A DNA stretch of 36,279 nucleotides, from NCBI GenBank assembly GCA_016181845.1, contig JACOYO010000008.1, positions 1-36,279 on the forward strand, given 5' to 3'. The notes under the pieces were generated by a model, which worked only from the letters and a program-made list of their open reading frames with translations, was not told the DNA's origin and did no database searches. This document shows, piece after piece, positions 14,204 to 21,635 of the stretch. The DNA is from Parcubacteria group bacterium. Lineage in GTDB: Bacteria; Patescibacteriota; Minisyncoccia; Phycocordibacterales; 21-14-all-47-15. The position numbers and the translations under genes are program-made. Numbering within the stretch: position 1 is the first letter of the stretch; each line of letters opens with the position of its first letter.

Positions 14204-14479
14204 ATGAAAACAATGATAAACATAAAAGCGGATAAGGAGGTAAAAGAAAACGCGCAAAATGTAGCGCGGGATTTGGGTTTGCCGTTAAGCACGGTTATCA
14301 ATGCGTTTCTCAAAGAATTTGTGCGCAGTAGGAGCATATCCTTTTCTGTTATTCCTAAAATGACGCCATATCTGGAAGAGATTTTGAATGAAGCGGAAAC
14401 AGATATTCAAAACAATAAAAATATGATTGGGCCCTTTGACACGGCACAAAAAGCAAACGCCTACCTTGATACCCTATGA
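14204..14479 (+). CDS. RelB/DinJ-family antitoxin
   Basis: The 91-residue product begins MKTMINIKADKEVKENAQNV and continues with ARDLGLPLSTVINAFLKEFVRSRSISF. This is the ribbon-helix-helix DNA-binding start of RelB/DinJ antitoxins: one strand, then two helices with a G[LM]P.S..I..FL pattern. The C-terminal part should wrap and neutralise the toxin. The stop overlaps the toxin start by 4 bp (ATGA), the normal arrangement for such pairs. Autoregulation by the complex at the promoter is expected from the family but not shown. Confidence 0.87.
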   Translation: MKTMINIKADKEVKENAQNVARDLGLPLSTVINAFLKEFVRSRSISFSVIPKMTPYLEEILNEAETDIQNNKNMIGPFDTAQKANAYLDTL

Positions 14480-14736
14480 AAATAATTTTTCATAAAAATT
14501 TTATAAAGCAATATAAAAAACTTTCCCATACGATTCAATCGGCAGTGCAGAAAAAAAATATACTGTTTGAAAAAGATTTATATCATCCGATACTTAATAA
14601 TCATATTCTCCACGGCGCGTACAGCGGGTACAGAAGTGTTAACGTAACCGGAAATATAAGAATTATTTATAAAATGTTAGATAAGAATGCTGTCTTATTT
14701 GTGCACATCGGGACACATAGCAAACTATATTCTTAA
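14476..14736 (+). CDS. YafQ/RelE-family toxin, mRNA interferase
   Basis: The 86-residue protein fits YafQ-type toxins, ribosome-dependent mRNA endonucleases. Markers are FHKNFIKQYKKL at the start, HPILNNHILHGAYSGYRSVNV in the middle, IRIIYKM, and HIGTHSKLYS at the end. His43, His46 and the penultimate-strand His81 are likely functional positions by comparison with YafQ, in which several histidines are catalytic. It overlaps the antitoxin gene and stops 1 bp before htpX. Confidence 0.85.
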   Translation: MKIIFHKNFIKQYKKLSHTIQSAVQKKNILFEKDLYHPILNNHILHGAYSGYRSVNVTGNIRIIYKMLDKNAVLFVHIGTHSKLYS

Positions 14737-14737
14737 C

Positions 14738-15634
14738 ATGGACATCTATTCAAACCAAGATTCAAATATCCGCCGAACATGGCTCTTGATGCTCGTATTC
14801 GTGCTTGTGATTATAGGCATCGGATGGTCGTTTTCGTATATTTATAACGACCAATCAATTCTTTATTTCGCAGTATTTTTTAGCGTCGGGATGAATATTT
14901 TGAGTTACTGGTATTCGGATAAAATTGTTTTGAAGATGTCGGGAGCGCGTCCGGCAAAGCGGGAGACATACCGCGAGCTCTGGAATATCGTGGAAAATCT
15001 TTCTATCACGGCAGGTCTCCCGATGCCGAAACTCTATGTGATAAACGACCAGGCGCCAAATGCCTTTGCCACAGGAAGAAACAAAGAGCACGCGGCAGTC
15101 GCGGTGACATCTGGACTGCTTGCTATCCTAGACCGCACCGAGCTTGAGGGGGTTGTCGCTCACGAACTCTCGCACATCGGCAATCGTGACATTTTGCTTC
15201 AGACGGTTGTAGTAATTCTTGTCGGGTTCGTTACGCTTCTTTCCGATTTTTTTCTACGCATGACATTTTTTGGCGGAGGGAGTGGGAGTGATAATCGCGA
15301 TAATCGAGTGCAAATGATAATGGTGCTTTTGGGTATCGCGCTGGCGATTCTTTCTCCGATTATCGCGACCATTATCCAACTCGCCATTTCGCGCAAGCGC
15401 GAATTTTTGGCTGATGCGTCGGGGGCACTGCTCACGCGTTATCCAGAAGGTCTCGCGAAAGCGCTTGAAAAAATTTCAAAAGCGCCGCAAGAACTTCGCC
15501 GCGCGAATCACGCTACTGCTCATCTCTACATCGCAAATCCGTTCAAAGGCCGTAATGCTTCCGGTTTTATGGCAAAATTGTTTATGACGCATCCGCCGTC
15601 AGCCGAAAGAATTGCCATCTTGCGCGGTGAATAA
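14738..15634 (+). CDS. htpX: HtpX-like membrane zinc protease
   Basis: The 298-residue M48 peptidase degrades damaged membrane proteins. It has two N-terminal membrane segments (about 12-55), the zinc motif HELSH (142-146), a further hydrophobic pair, and the third ligand Glu222 in KREFLADASGALLTRYPEGLAKALEKI. The ending FMTHPPSAERIAIL is typical of the family. The chosen ATG at 14738 comes 1 bp after the toxin stop; an upstream in-frame ATG inside the toxin is less likely. Its transcript may be shared with the toxin-antitoxin pair. Confidence 0.93.
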   Translation: MDIYSNQDSNIRRTWLLMLVFVLVIIGIGWSFSYIYNDQSILYFAVFFSVGMNILSYWYSDKIVLKMSGARPAKRETYRELWNIVENLSITAGLPMPKLYVINDQAPNAFATGRNKEHAAVAVTSGLLAILDRTELEGVVAHELSHIGNRDILLQTVVVILVGFVTLLSDFFLRMTFFGGGSGSDNRDNRVQMIMVLLGIALAILSPIIATIIQLAISRKREFLADASGALLTRYPEGLAKALEKISKAPQELRRANHATAHLYIANPFKGRNASGFMAKLFMTHPPSAERIAILRGE

Positions 15635-15643
15635 AAACAGGTA

Positions 15644-15649
15644 TATACT
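15644..15649 (+). promoter_or_regulatory. -10 box of leaderless type
   Basis: TATACT is 6 bases before the ATG at 15656, the same spacing as for the DUF167, hpf and pth genes. Confidence 0.55.
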
Positions 15650-15655
15650 TTTTAT

Positions 15656-16015
15656 ATGTCATTTGAACAACAGCCGCATAGCGCAAAAGAAGAAGAAACA
15701 GAAAATGGAATTGCCGTGTGCCGTCATCTGAAAGAAAAAGAACCGGACCCGTTTCATTGGGGGCCCGTTGAGTGTGAAAAAATTATTCCTGAAGAAGCGA
15801 TTCTGATTACCAAATTCAGCGCGCTAAAAGAACATCCATCGGTAGAGGAGGTGCTCTCGTTTAATACCGAGGTGCTCAATTTACATAGGAAAGAGGGATA
15901 CAATGGCGCGGTCACCGAAACGCTGTTAAACGAGATTGCAGTCTTGCTTTATGACATAAAACACTCCGATCATGGTAACGTTGATGGCAGCGCTCACTAT
16001 AAAAACAAAAATTAA
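15656..16015 (+). CDS. Hypothetical protein, 119 aa
   Basis: I do not recognise this soluble protein. It is acidic and rich in Glu and His, with KEKEPDPFHWGPVECEKIIP in the first half and helical text ALKEHPSVEEVLSFNTEVLNLH and ALLY-like segments later. There are single Cys residues (positions 22 and 40) but no paired motif. A clear leaderless-type -10 box, a normal stop and a bidirectional terminator at 16078-16112 support it as a real gene. It is convergent with the desaturase gene. Confidence 0.6.
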   Translation: MSFEQQPHSAKEEETENGIAVCRHLKEKEPDPFHWGPVECEKIIPEEAILITKFSALKEHPSVEEVLSFNTEVLNLHRKEGYNGAVTETLLNEIAVLLYDIKHSDHGNVDGSAHYKNKN

Positions 16016-16026
16016 CCCTTGTGAAA

Positions 16027-16071
16027 GACGTCCGACCTCTGATGTGAAAGATGCCCGACCTCGAACGTCTA
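16027..16071. repeat. Partial copy of the 79-bp palindromic-ended repeat
   Basis: The stretch begins with AGACGTCCGACCTCTGA and ends with CGAACGTCT, matching the two ends of the repeats at 28177, 34059 and 35005 but lacking their interior. Confidence 0.5.
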
Positions 16072-16077
16072 AAGAAT

Positions 16078-16112
16078 AAAAAACCGGCTTACTTGTGTAA
16101 GACGGTTTTTTT
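16078..16112. terminator. Bidirectional terminator
   Basis: AAAAAACCGGCTTAC pairs with GTAAGACGGTTTTTT across a 4-nt loop with one mismatch. It gives T-tracts on both strands and serves both the 119-aa gene and the convergent desaturase gene. Confidence 0.75.
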
Positions 16113-16124
16113 AATGCTTTTAAC

Positions 16125-16955
16125 TCAAGAAGGCCGTACCGCTTTTACCTGTGTGGCGATTCCTGCTATTTCTAGAAATCTAATAAACCACCAAGTCATA
16201 TCTATTTCAAACCATTTCCAGCCGTGTCGCGCCGATGATGGGCACTTATGATGGTTGTTGTGCCACCCTTCTCCCCACGCGAGCAATCCTACCCACCAGC
16301 AATTTGTAGAGCGGTCCGGCTCCGGCAAATCGTACGTTTTATATCCAAAATAATGCGCGGCGCTGTTTACGAGCCATGTTGCGTGCCACACAATGACAAG
16401 CCGAAGGAAGACTCCCCAGAATACCCACGGCCACCCGCCAATCAAAAACAAGATCAATCCGATGGCAATCTGCATCCAAATAATAAAAAGAAAATTATTA
16501 AAAGGACGAAAAAATGTCCCTGTGCAAATATCATACGCAAGCTCTTTGATTTTCACAGGATTGTCGGCGTCTTTATGATTGAAGCACATCCATCCAATGT
16601 GCGCCCACCAAAACCCCTGACTTGCATTATGCGGGTCTTTTTGGGTATCTGAAAATCTATGATGCAGTCGGTGGTGGGCAATCCATTTTCTCGGAGTGCC
16701 TTCACATGCAAGTGCGCCGCAACATACCACAAACAACTCTAATGCGAGCGGTATCTTGAACGCGCGATGCGACAATAGCCGGTGGAAACCAAAACAAACA
16801 CCGACGCTCGCTGTAAGCCAGTAGAGAAACATACAAAGCCATACCGCGCTCCATGAAAAATTTTCCGGCAGAAAAGCGCCGATTGCCGCAATATGCGTAA
16901 ACGCAAGAAAAGCGGTACTGATTGGATTGAATGTATACGATTCTTTATTTTGCAC
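16125..16955 (-). CDS. Fatty acid desaturase, delta-9 acyl type
   Basis: The 276-residue membrane protein should introduce a double bond into an acyl chain with a di-iron centre. All three histidine boxes of the membrane desaturases are present: HRLLSH, HRLHH, and HNNHH near the C-terminus, between hydrophobic membrane stretches. It starts with GTG (16955), and GGAGG five bases upstream is a strong Shine-Dalgarno sequence, with TATAAT upstream. Such enzymes need O2 and an electron donor. In a lineage generally unable to make fatty acids, it would act on lipids obtained from elsewhere; that is inference. No lipid gene is nearby. Confidence 0.92.
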   Translation of the reverse strand: MQNKESYTFNPISTAFLAFTHIAAIGAFLPENFSWSAVWLCMFLYWLTASVGVCFGFHRLLSHRAFKIPLALELFVVCCGALACEGTPRKWIAHHRLHHRFSDTQKDPHNASQGFWWAHIGWMCFNHKDADNPVKIKELAYDICTGTFFRPFNNFLFIIWMQIAIGLILFLIGGWPWVFWGVFLRLVIVWHATWLVNSAAHYFGYKTYDLPEPDRSTNCWWVGLLAWGEGWHNNHHKCPSSARHGWKWFEIDMTWWFIRFLEIAGIATQVKAVRPS

Positions 16956-17013
16956 GCGCGCCTCCTTTTTTAGAATTATATATAATGAACAAGATACTGG
17001 GCATCACTCTATC

Positions 17014-17055
17014 ATAAAAAAGGCAGGCGCGCATCAGTAGATGCTTCACCTGCCT
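17014..17055 (-). terminator. Terminator of the lipoprotein gene
   Basis: On the minus strand AGGCAGG (17049-17055) pairs with CCTGCCT (17021-17027), enclosing an inner GCATC/GATGC stem, followed by TTTTTTAT. Confidence 0.75.
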
Positions 17056-17075
17056 AAAAAATTACCCCCGTGTCA

Positions 17076-17771
17076 CTACTCTTCTGGCGCTGGTTGTTTG
17101 GTCGTTGCCGCGGGTGCGTCGGTTGCGGCACTTTTGAAAAAAGTCTCCGCTATGGATATCGCCGCGTCGTCAATACTTTTGGGTTCTTTAAATTTCCCCC
17201 AAATTTTTAACAATACTTTCTTTTTGGCCGGGTCCTTCGTGTCATACAACACGAAACTGAACCTCACCAATTCATATTTTGTCTGGTCTGGATACATCAT
17301 TCCCGTTGTAAAGACACCGTCTAACCCATACTCCTTGGCAGTTTCCAAGTACTGCTGAAAATCGGAAGCGCTTTTCAGGGCGGGGAACCGCTCAAGCAAT
17401 TTGGCTTCAGTGACAACTGTGTCACGGCCGTCAACCTTTCCTATTTCCTTGCCGAGTTTCTCCAGAAAATCTTCGGAGACACTCTTGAAGTCTTGCGGAA
17501 TCCCTTTTTTCAACGACCACATGTTCAAAAACCCGTAGTTTTTGATTTTTTTAATCTCTTCGTTGGAAACACCCGGACCATTGCGGACTCCGGTCATCTC
17601 CTCTGTCATTTCATAATCGCCGATATATTTTCCGGTGACATTGAGCGCTCCGATACCGTAAAGCAAGCCATGGAAAGCGACTTGCATGGCCTGGCCGGAA
17701 CACCCGGCGCCAAGAAGCAACAGCAAAAACACCAAAGAGAACTTAACGAACCCGTTTCTTATCAGATTCAT
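17076..17771 (-). CDS. Predicted lipoprotein, 231 aa
   Basis: The protein begins with a lipoprotein signal: basic start MNLIRNGFVK, a hydrophobic run and a lipobox LGAGC with Cys24. After cleavage it would be lipid-anchored on the outer face. The mature part is soluble and ends in an Ala/Pro-rich tail (ATDAPAATTKQPAPEE). Its middle (AKEYGLDGVFTTG, then strands and KKKVLLKIWGKF) suggests an alpha/beta fold, but I recognise no family. GGGAGG six bases before the ATG is a strong Shine-Dalgarno sequence. TTGACA at 17888-17893 with TATAGT about 16 bases on forms a promoter. Its codons look more GC-rich than its neighbours, so it may be acquired. Confidence 0.75.
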   Translation of the reverse strand: MNLIRNGFVKFSLVFLLLLLGAGCSGQAMQVAFHGLLYGIGALNVTGKYIGDYEMTEEMTGVRNGPGVSNEEIKKIKNYGFLNMWSLKKGIPQDFKSVSEDFLEKLGKEIGKVDGRDTVVTEAKLLERFPALKSASDFQQYLETAKEYGLDGVFTTGMMYPDQTKYELVRFSFVLYDTKDPAKKKVLLKIWGKFKEPKSIDDAAISIAETFFKSAATDAPAATTKQPAPEE

Positions 17772-17801
17772 AAAAACCTCCCTTGTAGATTTGAATTGCC
17801 G

Positions 17802-17825
17802 TTGCTAGACTGTATTGTCTAGCAA
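17802..17825. promoter_or_regulatory. Operator-like inverted repeat in the lipoprotein 5' region
   Basis: TTGCTAGAC (17802-17810) and GTCTAGCAA (17817-17825) form a perfect 9-bp inverted repeat with a 6-bp spacer. It lies between the -10 box and the start codon of the lipoprotein gene, so it could be an operator or an RNA hairpin. Confidence 0.45.
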
Positions 17826-17915
17826 TTGATTGAAAATCAAAAAACAGTAATATTTCTATAGTAGACTATACATAAACTATACAAATTGTCAAGCAATCAG
17901 GGTAAAAACAATGCT

Positions 17916-18000
17916 GGAGGCGTCGCATAGCGGTCTAGTGCACTGTCTTGGAAAGACAGCAAGGTGAAAGCCTTCGCGAGTTCGAATCTCGCCGCCTCCG
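17916..18000 (+). tRNA. tRNA-Ser(GGA)
   Basis: The acceptor stem GGAGGCG/CGCCTCC is perfect, with discriminator G. The anticodon arm is CTGTC-TTGGAAA-GACAG, giving anticodon GGA. A long variable arm (AAGG...CCTT) confirms class II. The T arm is GCGAG-TTCGAAT-CTCGC. CCA is not encoded. Confidence 0.95.
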
Positions 18001-18031
18001 TAACGATTTTTTACAATACCGTTTTCATAAT

Positions 18032-18044
18032 TTCGCCGCCTCCG
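18032..18044 (+). repeat. Direct copy of the tRNA-Ser 3' end
   Basis: TCGCCGCCTCCGT at 18032-18044 repeats 17989-18001 exactly, 43 bp downstream. It resembles the 3'-end copies behind the other two tRNA genes but without their full structured element. Confidence 0.6.
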
Positions 18045-18054
18045 TCAAACAAAC

Positions 18055-18083
18055 AAAATGCCGACCACAATGGCCGGCATTTT
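18055..18083. terminator. Bidirectional terminator between tRNA-Ser and the iminopeptidase gene
   Basis: AAAATGCCG pairs with CGGCATTTT, with two more pairs inside. T-rich sequence follows on the plus strand, and T-rich runs on the minus strand. Confidence 0.65.
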
Positions 18084-18086
18084 CAT

Positions 18087-19058
18087 TTATTTCATGAAAC
18101 GAGACACCATAGCGTCTGTTTCAGAAATTAATTTTTTGCGGATTTCAGAGTCGCTTCTGGCGTGCCCGGCAACGACAATATGCAATTTTGACTCCGGTAA
18201 TTCTTTGTGTAAACGAATTGCGTTTTCTACCTGGCATACATCATCATACCGCCCATGAATGATTGAAGTCGGAATATCCAGTATGCGATGTGTGTGGTTC
18301 AAAATAAAGCCATCCTCCAAAAAACAAAAATTCCGGATATAGTGTGCTTCCAGAATGGCAAGCGACACGTATGATTCTGCCAAAATTTCTTTTCTCAAAT
18401 CTTTTTCCCGCGACGGCGTAAGTTGCAAACGCGCGTATTCATAATATGTCCACGCATATGCATATTCGCGCCGCACTTTTTGGTCATCGGATATCATCAT
18501 AGCAAAATAATAATCCGCCGGGTTGCCTCGCGCGCTTATGGGAACCTTTTCTAAAAATCGGTCGCGTATCTCCGGGAAACGCGAGGATTTTTGTTGTCCG
18601 CTTAGATAATCAGCGCACTCCCGCTTTTCTGCAAGAAATATTCCTCGCAATATCATTCCCAACACTTTTTCAGGATGCGCGATGGCATACACAAGCGCTA
18701 GCGTGGAACCCCATGAACCGCCAAACAAAACCACTTTATCTTTTTTCAGCACGCAAAGAAGTCTGTCAATATCTTTTACCAGATGCTCCGTGGTGTTGGC
18801 GTATGTACTGGTATAAGGTCGGCTCCTGCCGCTTCCGCGCTGGTCAAAAAGAATCACATGGCATTTTTTCGGGTCAAAGAATCTGCGCGCGCCCGCGTCG
18901 CAACCGGCACCTGGTCCTCCGTGAATATAAAGAACGGGGACGCCGTTTGGATTGCCGCATTCTTCATAATAGATTTGATGACCATCGCCAAGCAAAAGCA
19001 ATTCTGAATGATATGGCTTTATAGGAGGAAATAATTCTTCAACAATTCTTCGTTTCAT
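18087..19058 (-). CDS. pip: Prolyl aminopeptidase (proline iminopeptidase)
   Basis: The 323-residue alpha/beta hydrolase releases N-terminal proline from peptides. The start is the ATG at 19058, because GGGAG lies 6 bases upstream; an upstream in-frame start is rejected. Family marks are HGGPG (46-50) for the oxyanion hole, DQRGSGRS, the nucleophile motif GGSWGS with Ser115, the Asp in HGRYDDVC and the His in AGHARSD. It would help a peptide-scavenging cell use proline. It is alone on the minus strand. Confidence 0.92.
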   Translation of the reverse strand: MKRRIVEELFPPIKPYHSELLLLGDGHQIYYEECGNPNGVPVLYIHGGPGAGCDAGARRFFDPKKCHVILFDQRGSGRSRPYTSTYANTTEHLVKDIDRLLCVLKKDKVVLFGGSWGSTLALVYAIAHPEKVLGMILRGIFLAEKRECADYLSGQQKSSRFPEIRDRFLEKVPISARGNPADYYFAMMISDDQKVRREYAYAWTYYEYARLQLTPSREKDLRKEILAESYVSLAILEAHYIRNFCFLEDGFILNHTHRILDIPTSIIHGRYDDVCQVENAIRLHKELPESKLHIVVAGHARSDSEIRKKLISETDAMVSRFMK

Positions 19059-19252
19059 TGCGCTCTCCCTTGGTGAGGTTTTGTATGTCAAATTAAACGC
19101 TATTCTAGCTAATGAATACCACTATATATACCGTATTGCAAGGATTTTTGACAACGATACGCGTTATCCACAATGCGCAAATTTTGAAATTGAGTACAAT
19201 GGAAGTATCCCCATTAATAATTACCCCGCCAATGCGCGGGTTTTGCTAACTA

Positions 19253-19258
19253 TATAAA
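19253..19258 (+). promoter_or_regulatory. -10 box of nrdJ
   Basis: TATAAA stands 11 bases before the ATG at 19270. A short stem CCCGC/GCGGG followed by TTTT (19223-19244) lies upstream of it. I see no B12-box, so no evidence of a cobalamin riboswitch. Confidence 0.35.
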
Positions 19259-19269
19259 ATACATACCGT

Positions 19270-21546
19270 ATGCGCAAAAACACAAAAAATATTTCCGTGA
19301 TGCCAAAAAAGGTTATTAAACGCGATGGCGCGATTGTTCCGTTTGACATGGAAAGAATCACCAACGCGATTTTCAAAGCAATGACTGCTTCCGGCGAGGG
19401 GAGCCGTGAGAAAGCGGAAATTTCTGCTAAAAAAGTTATCAAAGAATTGATGCGCGCTCACAACAATAATCGTGATTATTTGCCGTCTATTGAAGAAATC
19501 CAGGATTTCGTTGAACGCGAATTGATTTTGGAAAACTTTGCAAAAACAGCAAAAGCATACATTTTGTATCGTGAACGCCGCACTGATTTGCGCCGCGAAC
19601 GCGGCATGCAAGTATCGCAAGAAGTGAAAACGCTTGCGCAAGAAAGCAAAAAATATTTTCGCAATCCGCTTGCCGAGTTTGTCTATTACAGCACGTATTC
19701 AAAATGGATACCTGAAAAAAATCGCCGTGAGACATGGATGGAGACGGTAGACCGCTACGCTGATTTCATGAAAGAAACGCTGGCGCAGAAATTAAAACCA
19801 GCCGAGTATGCGGAAATTCGTGAATACATGCTCAACATGAAAGCGCTCGGTTCCATGCGGCTTCTTTGGGGTTCTGGGACTGCCGCGCGCGCGACAAACG
19901 TGTGCGCGTACAACTGTTCGTATGTGGCGCCTTCAGCATGGCAAGATTTTGGAGAAATTATGTATGTGCTTATGTGCGGGACGGGCTTGGGGTATTCGGT
20001 AGAGCGGCAAACCGTTGAATTGCTTCCGATTATTAATAAACAAACCGGCGTCAAATTACCCACACACACTATTGCCGATAGCAAAGAAGGATGGGCTGAT
20101 GCGTTTGTTCTCGGACTTAAAACATGGTCGGAAGGAAATGACATAGAATTTGATTATTCACGCGTGCGCCCGGAAGGAGCGCGCCTCAAAACGATGGGTG
20201 GGCGCGCGTCGGGACCGCGTCCGCTTATAGAGCTCATTGAATTTTCAAGAAGAAAAATGCTTGAGAAGCAGGGGAGACGGCTATTGCCCATTGATGTGCA
20301 CGATATTATCTGCATGATTGGACAGGTTGTCGTGTCTGGAGGAGTGCGAAGAAGCGCGCTCATTTCACTTTCTGATTTGGATGATATGGAGATGCGCAAT
20401 GCAAAAAACGGACAATTTTACCTTACCCATCCTGAAAGGAGCATGGCGAATAATTCGGTGGCATATAACGAAAAACCCAGCGCAACGGTGTTTATGGACG
20501 AATGGCTCAATCTTGCAAAAGCGGGCTCCGGAGAGCGCGGTGTTTTCAACCGTGGCAGTTTAGAAAAGCAACTTCCAAAGAGGCGATGGGGGATTTTTGC
20601 GCAGGATGCCGGCACAAGCGGGCTCAATCCGTGCGGTGAAATTATTCTTAAATCAAAACAGTTCTGCAATCTTACCGAGGTGGTCGCGCGTGCGGAAGAT
20701 ACCGAAAAAGATTTGCTAAACAAAGTGCGTATCGCAACTATTCTCGGTACTTATCAATCAACCCTGACCTACTTCCCGTATCTTTCAAAAGAATGGAAAA
20801 AAAATTGCGAGGAAGAACGTTTGCTTGGCGTTTCAATCACGGGGCAGTGGGATTGTCCGGCGCTTCGCAATCCGAAAACACTTGAAAAATTGCGCAAGGA
20901 AGCCATTGCTGTCAACAAAAAATATGCGAAACGATTTGGCGTGAGCGAATCAACAGCCATCACCTGTGTTAAGCCGTCTGGAAACGGCTCACAACTTTTT
21001 GATTCTTCTTCTGGGATGCACCCACGTCACGCGGAGTATTATATCCGCCGTGTACGCATTGAACGCCACAATCCGCTTTTCCAAATGTTGAAAGACATGG
21101 GTGTTCCATATCACCCGGAAGTCGGGCAAGATGAAAAAACGGCAACAACGTTTGTTATTGAATTTCCGGTAAAAGCTCCTTCCAAAGCAGTGGTGAAAAA
21201 GGAAATAAGCGCGGAGAAATTGCTTGATTATTGGAAAATGCTAAAAGGGCATTTCACCGAGCACAATCCTTCAGTGACTGTTTCTGTTGGGAACGATGAA
21301 TGGCTAAAAGTGGGGAATTGGGTGTATGAAAATTGGGATATGGTGGGTGGGCTCTCGTTTCTTCCAAAAGACGACCATATCTATAAACTGGCTCCGTACG
21401 AAGAAATTTCAAAAGAAAAATATGAAACGCTTGCCACGCAATTTCCAGCGCTTGATTTTTCAAAAATCGTGCTCTACGAATATGGAGACGCCACCGAAAG
21501 CGCGAAAGAGTTGGCGTGTGTCGCCGGAGTCTGCGAAATTCAGTAA
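19270..21546 (+). CDS. nrdJ: Adenosylcobalamin-dependent ribonucleoside-triphosphate reductase with ATP-cone
   Basis: The 758-residue enzyme makes deoxyribonucleotides. Its core fits the monomeric class II type of Lactobacillus: CAYNCSYVAPSAW, NPCGEIIL (Cys455 and Glu457 in the active site), and CVKPSGNGSQLFDSSSGMHPRHAEYYIRR, cited here in parts. The C-terminal pair Cys750-x4-Cys755 fits the shuttle cysteines that are re-reduced by thioredoxin. Residues about 13-105 (KKVIKRDGAIVPFDMERITNAI onward) form an ATP-cone, an allosteric domain that the Lactobacillus enzyme lacks. A cobalamin cofactor would have to come from outside. The trxB in this window may supply electrons. Confidence 0.9.
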   Translation: MRKNTKNISVMPKKVIKRDGAIVPFDMERITNAIFKAMTASGEGSREKAEISAKKVIKELMRAHNNNRDYLPSIEEIQDFVERELILENFAKTAKAYILYRERRTDLRRERGMQVSQEVKTLAQESKKYFRNPLAEFVYYSTYSKWIPEKNRRETWMETVDRYADFMKETLAQKLKPAEYAEIREYMLNMKALGSMRLLWGSGTAARATNVCAYNCSYVAPSAWQDFGEIMYVLMCGTGLGYSVERQTVELLPIINKQTGVKLPTHTIADSKEGWADAFVLGLKTWSEGNDIEFDYSRVRPEGARLKTMGGRASGPRPLIELIEFSRRKMLEKQGRRLLPIDVHDIICMIGQVVVSGGVRRSALISLSDLDDMEMRNAKNGQFYLTHPERSMANNSVAYNEKPSATVFMDEWLNLAKAGSGERGVFNRGSLEKQLPKRRWGIFAQDAGTSGLNPCGEIILKSKQFCNLTEVVARAEDTEKDLLNKVRIATILGTYQSTLTYFPYLSKEWKKNCEEERLLGVSITGQWDCPALRNPKTLEKLRKEAIAVNKKYAKRFGVSESTAITCVKPSGNGSQLFDSSSGMHPRHAEYYIRRVRIERHNPLFQMLKDMGVPYHPEVGQDEKTATTFVIEFPVKAPSKAVVKKEISAEKLLDYWKMLKGHFTEHNPSVTVSVGNDEWLKVGNWVYENWDMVGGLSFLPKDDHIYKLAPYEEISKEKYETLATQFPALDFSKIVLYEYGDATESAKELACVAGVCEIQ

Positions 21547-21579
21547 TACTGTTTGAAATCACGGTACAAACAAAAAGAA

Positions 21580-21614
21580 AAAACGCTCCGCTTAATGCGG
21601 GGCGTTTTTTCTTT
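21580..21614 (+). terminator. Terminator of nrdJ
   Basis: AAAACGCTCCGC pairs with GCGGGGCGTTTT over a 5-nt loop, followed by a TTTTC-rich tract. Confidence 0.85.
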
Positions 21615-21620
21615 TCATGT

Positions 21621-21626
21621 TATACT
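21621..21626 (+). promoter_or_regulatory. Extended -10 box of the cation ATPase gene
   Basis: TGTTATACT (extended -10 form) ends 9 bases before the ATG at 21636. Confidence 0.5.
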
Positions 21627-21635
21627 TTTTATATT

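Noticed and set aside
19092-19269. Cobalamin riboswitch upstream of the B12-dependent reductase
   Set aside because: No B12-box or matching architecture is visible in 178 bp; only a short GC stem is present.
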